Assembly (NCBI RefSeq): GCF_017355955.1
Contig: NZ_JAFFID010000008.1
Coordinates: 1 to 43,901 of the forward strand
Length of the DNA: 43,901 nucleotides
Direction: 5' to 3'
Source: Sabulibacter ruber
GTDB lineage: Bacteria; Bacteroidota; Bacteroidia; Cytophagales; Hymenobacteraceae
The position numbers were made by a program, and so were the translations under genes. This document shows positions 9,622 to 18,483 of the stretch, piece by piece; the first letter of the stretch is position 1; each line of letters opens with the position of its first letter. The notes below the pieces were generated by a model. The model was not told the DNA's origin, ran no database searches, and saw only the letters and a list, made by a program, of their open reading frames with translations.

Positions 9622-9880
9622 CTAATTATTGTATCTAAATGCTTTAAATGACTCAAGTTTGTAACCGCTAAAATCAAAGAGTATGGTGTTATCAACTACA
9701 TTCGGCGCACCTAATTTCCACCCTACCCTAGGAACTGCGATCATCACAGGTTCCCAATAAAAACGCCCATGATCACACCTTTAATGGCCAATTTTAAACC
9801 GTTAAAGTTTCTATATAAGTAATGACGTTGCCCTTCCTTGCTGCTTGGATAAATAGTTATGTAGGGCGGTTATGCTCTAA
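9622..9880 (-). pseudogene. Relic of a GH53 endo-1,4-beta-galactanase 3' end (copy 2)
   Basis: Reading the minus strand leftward from about 9880, one frame encodes YPSSKEGQRHYLYRNFNGLK then LAIKGVIMGVF. After loss of one T in a T-run near 9757-9763 it continues as YWEPVMIAVPRVGWKLGAPN and VVDNTILFDFSGYKLESFKA, ending at a TAG at 9624-9622. The order YP...GQ, G.GVFYWEP, VP..GW, LFDF.G matches the C-terminal part of GH53 galactanases, which cut beta-1,4-galactan internally. There is also an in-frame TAA upstream of YPSS. No 5' part is present, since the GH-A glycosidase stops at 9945. A decayed gene is the clear reading; the family call rests on motif memory. Confidence 0.72.
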
Positions 9881-9944
9881 TTGCCTGCCTACACCAATGG
9901 TCGTTGTGTATTCTAGCTATAATCGTTTCCATGATTTATCAGGC

Positions 9945-12590
9945 CTAGAATTGTAATGTTGCCGAGCCTATGTCAATCCAAGAGTTTTTTGCAGCCTCTT
10001 TATTCCCCATATCCGATTGCCTAAGGGAAACTTGGATCGCTTCCACGTTTTCCATCCTGATTTTGTCGTTTACTCCCCCTCTTTCAGCAGCAGGTGTAAA
10101 CCAATACGCCCACCTGCCTGGATAGCCTAATGGCAACATTGCTCCTTTTGATAATTCTAATTCAGCTAAAGGGATTTGGACTGTATCCCACTCCGGTTTC
10201 AGTACTATTTTTTTGCTCCAGCTCGTGCCATCATTCTCTACCAAGGTGATGTAGGCTTGTTGCTTTTGATTCATGCCCCTCACGTTAAGCAAGAGGGATT
10301 TAGCTTGCGATATGTCCCCATTTCGGGAGGAAACTTTATTATTTACCGGAACAGACAGCGTGTAGTCTTCAAGAGGCTTGTCATAGCTTGAGGGAACCTC
10401 CAGGTGAAATGCCGCTTCTCCTGTGTGAGAGGCTAGAACTAATTTGTAGATTTCAAACCCAAGGGCCTGATCAATCCTGGTAACCGCCAACTTGTCTGTG
10501 TCCTCAGCCGGGTTCAATAACCGAATGGGTGTTCCCTTATTGACAACTTTTGAAGTCCAGTTGTTGCTCCCGTAGAAATCCCAATCAGAGGGTACCTTGT
10601 TTATACCTGAAGGAAAATTAACAGTATTGTTCCCCTCTTTCACCCCAATACAATACTCTATCAATCCTTCCTGGAGCTGCTTGGCGGGAAGTTCCGCTTT
10701 ATAGGTATAGCCTTCCTCCTTCTTCATGGGTATCGGGGCAAATCTTCCTGTACCCTTCGCCTTCCAAAAAAGGGTGATGCTTTCAGGTTCGTTCTTCCCG
10801 TAAACATTTGCAGAAATGGTCAGGGGTTTGCCTAATGGATACTCACTTTGGTGGTTGAGTACCACTTGTACTGGTAGTTTAGGGTCTTCTAAAACCTCAA
10901 ACTCCGCCATTCCTATCTGCCCAATTCTTTCAGGAAGTGATCCTTTCTTGAACCCCTTATCACTCGTCAAAATGTAGACGCCGGGCTGGATGACGAATCC
11001 TGCATCTGTGGCTTCTGATTTGAAGTTGTTTCCTGCATTCAGGGCCTGAACGGAGAAAGACTTCCCTAGATCTGGCAGTTGGACCGTGATGGGCCAGCTA
11101 CGGCTTATGGAACGCGACACGAGTTTCCCTGGACTTGGCATTTTGAAGGGATCGTCCACAAGTACCGCATCAGGGTAAACCTCTAAGCGCCAGGTACCGT
11201 TTTTTATCTTGTCTAAAAAATAAATTCCCTTTCCTTCATATTTCACAATAGGGGAAGAACCATACCCAACAATCTTGGTGAGCTTTGAAGCATTTACCGG
11301 CTTTGTGGTGGTGGTATTGGCATAAAGGAATTTGTCTGTTGTAACCATTTCACTGAGGTTACTGGCATAATCCACCCTGAAAGGACCAAACGATGTATTG
11401 GCTGGATATTTCCCGTAATTCTTATACCGTGGAACGGTCTTCATTACTTCAGCTGCGATAATCCCACTTACCGCTTTCACAGGGGTGTACACCATATTGA
11501 TATAATGCGTTTGCCACCCAAGGTTGTAAGGAGCGGTTTGCAACATGTCGTATGAGAAAATGGTGGCGAATTGTGCTCCGGCCGTGCGGAATGTCCTTGT
11601 CATAGCCGGGAGCATATAACCATTCAAAAGATCAGGGCTGTCAAATTCGTAAACGATCCGGCTTAGCTTGGCCAATTCGGGTTTCAGCATTAGGGAATAA
11701 TCATCTACTACCGGCAGGTAATTGCCTGGCAACGTTCTATCCGAGTTCAAACCTGAAGGATACCAGGCAAATGATGCTCCTTGGATTTTAGACTGCTGAA
11801 AGGCCTTCGCCATGTTGAAATCTTGGCTGATGTTGTGATAGAGTATCTTTTTACAGCCAGTACTTCTCACTGCATCCACCAAAGCATTTATATAGTTAAC
11901 CGAACCCTGCAAATCATTGCTGTGGTGCCACGGCTCATTTATCATTTCTACGAACAGAATGTTCGGCTCATCCTTTAATGCCGTTTTCGTGTAGGGGTTA
12001 ATATGATTTAGCAACTGCTTCAAATAGTTCTGCTGGGCCGCGATGGCTCTTGGGTTCTTGCCCAACTCTTCTTTTTTGAAGTAGGTTGAGAACCCTCTTG
12101 CACTGACTGTATCCTGCATGGCATCTGGCCATTGAGAGCTATAGGTAACAATTGGGCTAAGAAGAAAATAGATACCCCGTTCCTTAGCCTTGAAAATAAG
12201 ATAGTCCATCAGGGCCAAATGATCATTATTGATCAGATTTCCTAAGGTATCCGTGTTTTGAAAATCACCCCATAGACACAACCGTAAACCATCCCAGCCC
12301 ATGCGGCCAAAATGGGCCATATCCTGGTCAATGACCTTCTTCCTGTCTTTTGTCACATAGCCCGCCGCTCGGTAGTCCGTGGCCGAGGGAAGGCAATAAT
12401 TGGCCCCGAATAAGGCGACTTCTTTCTTAGTTTTGGTCCATCTTATTACTCCTTCCTTGTCCTGGTAAACCAATTGCTGGGTGGAGGGCTGCGCCAGGGA
12501 TTGAAGGGGAGAACTAAGGGAGAAGAGGATGGCAATGTAGAAAAGCAGAGGGGATATTCTCATGGTTTTGGGAAGTGGAGATTTGGACAT
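9945..12590 (-). CDS. Secreted clan GH-A glycosidase (GH5/GH147-like) with C-terminal beta modules
   Basis: An 881-residue exported protein. Residues about 35-480 form a (beta/alpha)8 glycosidase of the cellulase superfamily (clan GH-A): GLRLCLWGDFQNTD near 101, VEMINEPWHHS with likely acid/base Glu219, and RIVYEFDSPD with likely nucleophile Glu315. The rest is beta-rich: an Ig-like region at about 560-660 and, at about 690-881, a galactose-binding or jelly-roll-like domain ending WIDIGSATLQF. It lies between SusD and the esterase. Comparable Bacteroides beta-1,4-galactan PULs encode GH147 exo-galactosidases, which are also clan GH-A, so GH147 is a sensible hypothesis; GH5 or an unnamed family is possible. 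The signal peptide begins at the first Met or at Met10 (12563), which opens MRISPLLFYIAILFSLSS. Confidence 0.75.
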   Translation of the reverse strand: MSKSPLPKTMRISPLLFYIAILFSLSSPLQSLAQPSTQQLVYQDKEGVIRWTKTKKEVALFGANYCLPSATDYRAAGYVTKDRKKVIDQDMAHFGRMGWDGLRLCLWGDFQNTDTLGNLINNDHLALMDYLIFKAKERGIYFLLSPIVTYSSQWPDAMQDTVSARGFSTYFKKEELGKNPRAIAAQQNYLKQLLNHINPYTKTALKDEPNILFVEMINEPWHHSNDLQGSVNYINALVDAVRSTGCKKILYHNISQDFNMAKAFQQSKIQGASFAWYPSGLNSDRTLPGNYLPVVDDYSLMLKPELAKLSRIVYEFDSPDLLNGYMLPAMTRTFRTAGAQFATIFSYDMLQTAPYNLGWQTHYINMVYTPVKAVSGIIAAEVMKTVPRYKNYGKYPANTSFGPFRVDYASNLSEMVTTDKFLYANTTTTKPVNASKLTKIVGYGSSPIVKYEGKGIYFLDKIKNGTWRLEVYPDAVLVDDPFKMPSPGKLVSRSISRSWPITVQLPDLGKSFSVQALNAGNNFKSEATDAGFVIQPGVYILTSDKGFKKGSLPERIGQIGMAEFEVLEDPKLPVQVVLNHQSEYPLGKPLTISANVYGKNEPESITLFWKAKGTGRFAPIPMKKEEGYTYKAELPAKQLQEGLIEYCIGVKEGNNTVNFPSGINKVPSDWDFYGSNNWTSKVVNKGTPIRLLNPAEDTDKLAVTRIDQALGFEIYKLVLASHTGEAAFHLEVPSSYDKPLEDYTLSVPVNNKVSSRNGDISQAKSLLLNVRGMNQKQQAYITLVENDGTSWSKKIVLKPEWDTVQIPLAELELSKGAMLPLGYPGRWAYWFTPAAERGGVNDKIRMENVEAIQVSLRQSDMGNKEAAKNSWIDIGSATLQF

Positions 12591-12675
12591 CTGAAACTGT
12601 AGGGCATAGTCCTGCCTGAAAGGGTGCGAAGACGTACCCTACAGTTGATGATTACCTGATATCAGACTAGTTACA

Positions 12676-14193
12676 TTAATAGCCCTGGGTTTGGCTCAAA
12701 GATCCTTTACTTGCATTGAGGGCATACTGTGGGATAGGGAGATACCCGTTAGCCCCGATTGGGTTAGGGGTTTTGCCTGCCGCCTGCAGGTACTCGTCCC
12801 ACTTGCCGAAGCGCATCAAGTCAACCCTCCGGAAACCTTCAAAGTATAGTTCCCACGCCCTCTCTCTCAAAAGCGCAGCAGAAAAGGCTTCTTTGGAGGC
12901 GGTTTCTGCTGCTGTCAGGTCCTCTAAACCGGCCCGGTTTCTTACTTGGTTCACAAAGCCGCTTGCTTCACTTGTAGGACCGGACTGGCCGTTTATCGCC
13001 TCTGCCAACATCAGCAACACATCTGCATAACGAACCTGGGGCAAATCGTTCCCTTGGAAGGCTTGGGGAGCATCATCAGGATACTTGTTGATGACGGGTC
13101 CCCGCATATTGGCCCTGGTATAGGTTCCACCCCAGGTGGCAGGATAAGTATCAAGTAAAAGCTCCCTTCTCTTATCAGCAGGGTCAAAACTGTCATAAAA
13201 CTCCCACGTAGCCAAAAGAGCACCTGGCCAAGCCCACCCGCCAGCTCTTGCCGAACCAGTTAATGTACCAGCTGCGTAATCACTGGGGAAGGTATAAAAT
13301 CCCCATGCATTGAAATTCGGTTTTGGTTCTGTACCGTCACCTGTAGGATCAACTGATACTGCCCATATGGTTTCGTTGTTGACCTCAGTAGGTTCCCGGA
13401 ACAGGTCTCTGTAACTTTGGTTCAAGCTATATCCCAGGGTAAGGATCTCTCTTCCCGCCTGCTCTGCCTTTGCGTAGTCTTTTTCAAAAAGGTAAGTGCG
13501 CATCAGTACAGCCAGCGCTAATCCCTTGTTGAACCTTCCGTATTCGGAGGGGGTTTTCACAAGGTTATCAGCCGCATATCGCAGGTCTTGGGTAATGGAG
13601 TTAACGTAGACAGTTCGGTCAGGACGGGTTAGGTTATCTTCCTCCTGGGTTCCAATCTTTGAAGGATCTAGAATAACCGGAACAGGACCGTATAAAGTAA
13701 GGAGATTGTACATGAGCCAACCTCTTGACATTCTCACTTCCCCCAGCAATTGCTTCTTTTTTGCTTCACTAATGCTTGATTTTTCAAGATCATCAATCAT
13801 TTTGGTAAGACGGGTCACAAATCGCACTTTCTCAAAATGAGCACTCCGATCTTGGTTTTTTAAAAACACAAAATCTGCTTTAGTTAATAAATCCCAATTG
13901 CCGCCCCATTCAGGAAAATGAGCAATCATATCCGAAGTACCATCGTTCAGCAAAATATTGCTGTAGTCTACTCCGTGGAATAAAAACTGGTATGCGCCGG
14001 AAGGATCAGCGTACCCCCATTTTGAACCAAAGGGTTTATAAGCCTCTAATGCGTAAAGCTCATAGTCGCTTTCAGTTTTGGGGAAGTTTATTGGCGATAA
14101 TTGTCCATAAGAGGTTGCCTCTAAGTCATCTTTGCAACTTCCCGCTGTAAAGCAAATAGCAGCTACGGCAAGGAAAATTTTTATATGCTTCAT
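12676..14193 (-). CDS. susD: SusD/RagB-type outer-membrane glycan-binding lipoprotein
   Basis: A 505-residue surface lipoprotein of the SusD family. It binds oligosaccharides and acts as the lid of the partner SusC transporter. It has a lipoprotein signal (MKHIKIFLAVAAICFTAGSC, acylated Cys20, then KDD), an alpha-helical TPR-like core (VRMSRGWLMYNLLTLYGPVPV, YNKGLALAVLMRTYLFEKDYAKAEQ-type helices), the conserved QVRYADVLLMLAEAIN segment, and the C-terminal LLRERAWELYFEGFRRVDLMRFGKW block ending in LPIPQYALN. The start lies 19 bases after the susC stop, the normal pairing. Binding specificity cannot be read from sequence; neighbours suggest a galactan. Confidence 0.95.
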   Translation of the reverse strand: MKHIKIFLAVAAICFTAGSCKDDLEATSYGQLSPINFPKTESDYELYALEAYKPFGSKWGYADPSGAYQFLFHGVDYSNILLNDGTSDMIAHFPEWGGNWDLLTKADFVFLKNQDRSAHFEKVRFVTRLTKMIDDLEKSSISEAKKKQLLGEVRMSRGWLMYNLLTLYGPVPVILDPSKIGTQEEDNLTRPDRTVYVNSITQDLRYAADNLVKTPSEYGRFNKGLALAVLMRTYLFEKDYAKAEQAGREILTLGYSLNQSYRDLFREPTEVNNETIWAVSVDPTGDGTEPKPNFNAWGFYTFPSDYAAGTLTGSARAGGWAWPGALLATWEFYDSFDPADKRRELLLDTYPATWGGTYTRANMRGPVINKYPDDAPQAFQGNDLPQVRYADVLLMLAEAINGQSGPTSEASGFVNQVRNRAGLEDLTAAETASKEAFSAALLRERAWELYFEGFRRVDLMRFGKWDEYLQAAGKTPNPIGANGYLPIPQYALNASKGSLSQTQGY

Positions 14194-14212
14194 ACAGAAA
14201 AACAGTTATAGA

Positions 14213-17200
14213 TTAAAAGTCAGCGCTAATTCCAAGAGAGAATGTTCTAGCCATAGGGTAAGGAGCCGGACCACCTTTGACAGTTGGAGCTGATAATTCG
14301 GGATCAGAAATTGGATAGTCAGTAATAATGAAAGGGTTCTGGGCATCTACATACACCCGGAGATTGCGCACATACTTATTGATGCTCTCAGAATTGAAGT
14401 TATACCCAAGCGTTATGTTGCGGCAACGAACGAAATCTGTTTTTACTAAACCTATATCGGTCCCTGTCCGCAGCCCCAAAGCGCCTTCATTATAGGCAAT
14501 ACCAGGGCGAGTTCCTCCAGGATTTGAAGTTGTCCAAACCTCATTCAACTGTCTGATACCACTTTGTAAGCCAGCGACAAAATCAACCGGGCTGCTCCAT
14601 GCTGCGTTTGGATTGGTTCCCCAGCCCCCTAACTGTCCATAGAACATGACAGAGAGATCCAGGTTTTTGTAGCGGAATGTATTCCCAAATCCCAAAGCCA
14701 GTTTAACGGCGGGGTCAACCCTTACTATATCCGCAGAGTCCAACTTGGAGTCGCCATTCTGGTCCACAAAGATTGGGAAGCCTGGGGTCTTTCCTGCTGC
14801 CGGTTGCCATTCTGGGGCTGTTTGCCCTACCCCCAATATACCGTTGGTCTCAAAGACATAATAGGAACTAACCAGGTCTGTTGCGCCTTCCCAACCGTTA
14901 AGATTGGTGTTGGCGTATCTTTCTTTCCAACGTAAGGTATTGTGGGTTAGGTTGATTAAGCTTGTCCATTGAAAATCCTTGGTTTTCAAGTTCGTGGTGT
15001 TCAAATTTAATTCCCAGCCCTGTCTTACTTGGTGACCGGTATTAATGGGAGCAGTTGGGATCAATGAAAGTGGAGAAGTTGTCTGATATACAACAAAACG
15101 GGTCAGGTCATCACGGAACCAATCGAATGATCCGCTGATTCGTTCATTGAGAATATCGAAATCAACCCCGATGTTTTTGTTGATAGTTTTAGGCCACCGA
15201 AGGTTAGGGTTATCTAAGGCGGTCAGGTAATAGGGAGTATAGGCCGTGGCTCCATTGTTGAAGGTGATGATGTTGTACTCTGGGCTGTAACTTCCATAAG
15301 CAAAACCACTTGCATTACCGGTTACCCCTATACTTGCTCTCAGTTTTAGGAAATCAACAACCTTAATATTCTTCATGAAGCCCTCGTTCGTCATCTTCCA
15401 GGCAACGGAAGCGGCAGGGAAAGAGGCGAACTTATTCTCTGGGAAGAACTGGCTATATCCATCGTGTCTTATGGAGAGAGATAAAACATACTTATCAAAG
15501 AAGTCAAATGAAGCTCTTGAAAAGTATGAGCGTAACTTATCTTCAGATCTTTGGGAGAAAATAGTTTGAGAACTCAGGGAGGCAGATCCTAAGGCATCTG
15601 TACCGATGGCATCTAACATATCAGCACCTGAGGCAGAGAAGGAATAGTATTTATTAGGATATTCACCCATACCTGCCACTACATCTAACCCTACTATCTC
15701 GCCAAACTTCTTTTTGAAGTTAACAGTGGCTTCCATGGTCTGGTTTTGCCTTCTTGAGTTTGTTACGGCACCTCTTGACCTGTTCAACTGATCAAAGAAG
15801 GTTGTTGACGGAATGAAGAAGTCCCTGTCTGCTGTTTCAGTATTATTCCCGTACAGCAACCTTGCACTCAACATATTTTCGATGATGGTGAAGTCAGCGG
15901 AGAAACTTGCGAATAAGCTGCTGTTCTGGGTTCTGTCCCGGATGTCTAGCAGGGAAAGTGGGTTCCCGGTTAACCGAAATCTTGAATATTCTCCAGTGGT
16001 AGGGTCATAGACTGGTAGTGTGGCCGGGTATGCCAAGGCCGCTTGCAATGCGCCGAAACCTTGCTGACCAACACCACCTCCTTGGCCACCTGCCTGCGAA
16101 TTGAGGTAGTTGTTTCTGCCAGCGTTGATGTTTGTGGAAAAGGATATGTATTTATTCAGGTTAAAGGTTACATTTAGCCGGCCTGTGTATTTTTTCAAGC
16201 CAGAATTTTGAATAGTACCTTTTTGGTCATAAAAGCCTCCTGAAAAATAGTAATTCACTTTTTCATTGGAGCCACTGATACTCAAGTTATGGTTGTCAAT
16301 GCTGCCATCTCTTAATACATAGCCTAACCAGTCCGTTCCCCTTCCCGCCTCGCTGATTTGCTGTTCCGTATAAGGCGGCTGTGTCGCATTATTATATTCA
16401 GTTAAATCAACTGGGTTAGGCCCAAATGGCCCCATTTTTTTATCAATAAGGAATTTGTCAAGGGTAAATTGATTATAGTAAGTCATGTATTCACTTGCAG
16501 TCAATGTTTCAAAGTAATCCATGTTTTTTACCCAGGAACGGCTGCCCTGATAACTTACATTCGTCCGGTTCCCCTTTCCTTTCTTTGTAGTAATAATCAT
16601 CACCCCATTGGCCGCATTTACCCCATAGATGGAGGCACTTGCATCTTTCAGGAACTCAATTGATTCAATATCATTGGGGTTTATTCCGGCAAATCCGCCT
16701 CGGTTCACACCAGCGTCCATGGTGCGGTTTCCACTGCCCGGCTCTAATCCAGAATAAGGCATTATGACACCGTCAACGACCACCAGAGGGTTCCCTCTTC
16801 CACGGATGGATACATTTACCGCCCCACCGGGTTCGGCACTGCTCTGAACGGCAGTCATACCCGCTGCTCGTCCAGCAAGCAGCTGTGTAACGGAGCTGTT
16901 AGCCGCTTGGGGAATGTCCTTTGGATTGACTTTTGCGATGGAGGTGGTAAGATTTTGTCTCGTGGTAGTCCCATAACCAATAACCACTACCTCATCAAGA
17001 GCTTTGGTATCAGGCACTAGGATTATGTCAATAGTAGTGCGGTTGCTTACTGGAACTTCCTGCGTTTGATATCCTATATATGATACCACTAAAGTTCCTG
17101 TTCCAGCTCCTAGAGGAAGTGAGAAGCTGCCGTCTCCTCCCGTAGAAGTAGCAGTGGATGTGCCTTTCAATAGGATTGTCACCCCAGGCAGACTTTCTCC

Positions 17201-17320
17201 CCCTTGATTGGTTACCGTACCCCGAACAGTAATTTGCTGTGCGGAGGCACCAATAAGTGCCATAATGACAAAGATACCTGTTAGCAAGTACCTCACTTTT
17301 TTAAATAGAAATTGTTCCAT
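14213..17320 (-). CDS. susC: SusC/RagA-type TonB-dependent outer-membrane transporter
   Basis: A 1035-residue TonB-linked outer-membrane protein that imports oligosaccharides with its SusD lid. A signal peptide occupies about residues 1-27. A carboxypeptidase-regulatory-like domain spans about 29-105 (TVRGTVTNQGGESLPGVTIL, VVSYIGYQTQEVPV). A TonB-box-like DEVVVIGYGT lies at 109-118. A plug domain follows (VTQLLAGRAAGMTAVQSS, NDIESIEFLKDASASIYG, GVNAANGVMIITTKKGKG), then a beta-barrel ending in an aromatic-rich strand (FSLGISADF). Full length for the family. It is the first gene of the left operon, so the PUL promoter should lie in the AT-rich sequence just above 17320. No anti-sigma/sigma pair or propeller regulator lies next to it. 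Confidence 0.96.
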   Translation of the reverse strand: MEQFLFKKVRYLLTGIFVIMALIGASAQQITVRGTVTNQGGESLPGVTILLKGTSTATSTGGDGSFSLPLGAGTGTLVVSYIGYQTQEVPVSNRTTIDIILVPDTKALDEVVVIGYGTTTRQNLTTSIAKVNPKDIPQAANSSVTQLLAGRAAGMTAVQSSAEPGGAVNVSIRGRGNPLVVVDGVIMPYSGLEPGSGNRTMDAGVNRGGFAGINPNDIESIEFLKDASASIYGVNAANGVMIITTKKGKGNRTNVSYQGSRSWVKNMDYFETLTASEYMTYYNQFTLDKFLIDKKMGPFGPNPVDLTEYNNATQPPYTEQQISEAGRGTDWLGYVLRDGSIDNHNLSISGSNEKVNYYFSGGFYDQKGTIQNSGLKKYTGRLNVTFNLNKYISFSTNINAGRNNYLNSQAGGQGGGVGQQGFGALQAALAYPATLPVYDPTTGEYSRFRLTGNPLSLLDIRDRTQNSSLFASFSADFTIIENMLSARLLYGNNTETADRDFFIPSTTFFDQLNRSRGAVTNSRRQNQTMEATVNFKKKFGEIVGLDVVAGMGEYPNKYYSFSASGADMLDAIGTDALGSASLSSQTIFSQRSEDKLRSYFSRASFDFFDKYVLSLSIRHDGYSQFFPENKFASFPAASVAWKMTNEGFMKNIKVVDFLKLRASIGVTGNASGFAYGSYSPEYNIITFNNGATAYTPYYLTALDNPNLRWPKTINKNIGVDFDILNERISGSFDWFRDDLTRFVVYQTTSPLSLIPTAPINTGHQVRQGWELNLNTTNLKTKDFQWTSLINLTHNTLRWKERYANTNLNGWEGATDLVSSYYVFETNGILGVGQTAPEWQPAAGKTPGFPIFVDQNGDSKLDSADIVRVDPAVKLALGFGNTFRYKNLDLSVMFYGQLGGWGTNPNAAWSSPVDFVAGLQSGIRQLNEVWTTSNPGGTRPGIAYNEGALGLRTGTDIGLVKTDFVRCRNITLGYNFNSESINKYVRNLRVYVDAQNPFIITDYPISDPELSAPTVKGGPAPYPMARTFSLGISADF

Positions 17321-17851
17321 AGGTATATTGAGGTAAAAAGATTAAACTCTATATCAAGAAAGTTTCAATTGAACTCCTCTCTTTCAATGTAAGTAACCAG
17401 TCAACTTTGTTCTTAAGGATCGCAAAGGGGAGATTTATAAGTTTTCAAAAACCAACATCAATAACCCACCTGCTTTAACTTATTCGAAAATTTTCCTGCT
17501 TTTTATTCTTCAAATGTAATTGATAGGGATTCTGGCAAGAATAGACAAAAAGAGGGAAGACATGGATTATCTTACGGAACACTTCAAACCTTAAGGCTTT
17601 TCCATATCTCCCCAAGGATTCTGTCAGAAAAAGGACAAACTTCACCTAAATGAATTGTCAAATTCACCCTAATGATTTATTAGGAGGGCTTCAAGAATGA
17701 GGTATACAATTTTGTGGCACCTGTAAAGTGCTCCTAGCCTTTAGAAAGTCTCGCCAAATGAATCCATTTATAATATGGACTCATTTCCGACTTTGTGCTA
17801 GGTTTGGAACAGAAACTAGAGACTAACCAAAATGGACTACAACTAATGTAG
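17321..17851. other. Gene-free region upstream of the left susC
   Basis: About 530 AT-rich bases with no convincing gene on either strand. The part next to 17320 should carry the promoter and leader of the left PUL operon. I looked for the Bacteroidota consensus (TTG, about 19 bases, TAnnTTTG) and found no clear match. The distal part adjoins a GH2 relic and may be further decayed sequence. Confidence 0.5.
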
Positions 17852-18091
17852 AGGCTATTAAGATTCGATAATCCTATTAGGTACTTCTATAAGCTATATT
17901 TTATAAGCGAGACTCCAGATAGCAACGTATGGATTATAGGGCATGATCCTTTGAATTTTGCCGACTTTATTTCTCCACTTAGACAATTGAGGGAAGTGCA
18001 GGATGGATGGAACCGCAAAGGAGTAATTTCAAAAAAAGGATTCAAGGAGAAAGCATTTTACATCCTAAGAGATTATTACAAAAGGGGGTAG
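17852..18091 (+). pseudogene. Relic of a GH2-type glycosidase C-terminus
   Basis: An open stretch of 79 codons plus stop (TAG at 18089-18091), without a usable start and directly preceded by an in-frame TAG. It encodes LNFADFISPLRQLREVQDGW, NRKGVISKKGFKEKAFYILR and DYYKRG. The order WNFADF, R....DGWNRKG, KK.AFY.LRDYY is the classic end of the GH2 TIM barrel (beta-galactosidases, beta-glucuronidases and relatives). The gene body is missing: the 300 bases upstream show no matching frame. GH2 beta-galactosidases often accompany GH53 in galactan PULs, so this fits the same decayed system, though it lies on the opposite strand. Confidence 0.6.
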
Positions 18092-18483
18092 AAATTACAA
18101 CGGCAACTCATCGTTTTGGGAAACCGGTGACCTGTGGGGAGACAATGATTTCCCCAGCAAAGAGAGACAAAGGAAAATCCCTATCCATTGAAGGGGCACG
18201 ATAACCGGAAAGCAGGCTACCTCCCTCGCCCTATCCACGACATTAGGTAACAAAAAGATAATGTTATAATTTTAATTTAATAGATTATATTTATCTGAAT
18301 TCACCCAGAACTTCCCCAAGCTTGTTCCTGATGGAGGCGACCCAATAGAAAAGAGGCATGAACGCTCTACATCCGATTATCCTAGGTTCCCCTTAGGGCA
18401 CAAGGAACTGGAATCGGATCACCCGTCTCGCGTGATCGATATCGACGGCCCGCGGATTACTCTTTATTAAGGAGGAGGATCCC
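18092..18483. other. Gene-poor region with inverted repeats
   Basis: No gene is supported here. The left part (to about 18191) has a coding-like tract in another frame than the GH2 relic (GNSSFWETGDLWGDNDFPSK). The middle is AT-rich. Near 18371-18419 there are 8-base arms ATCCGATT/AATCGGAT around a second complementary pair (GTTCC/GGAAC), and at 18417-18437 arms GATCAC/GTGATC. No transposase or tRNA-like fold was recognised. Confidence 0.4.

Noticed and set aside
18007..18204. A 65-codon plus-strand frame over the GH2 relic
   Set aside because: It overlaps the GH2 relic in another frame and has no protein-like features.
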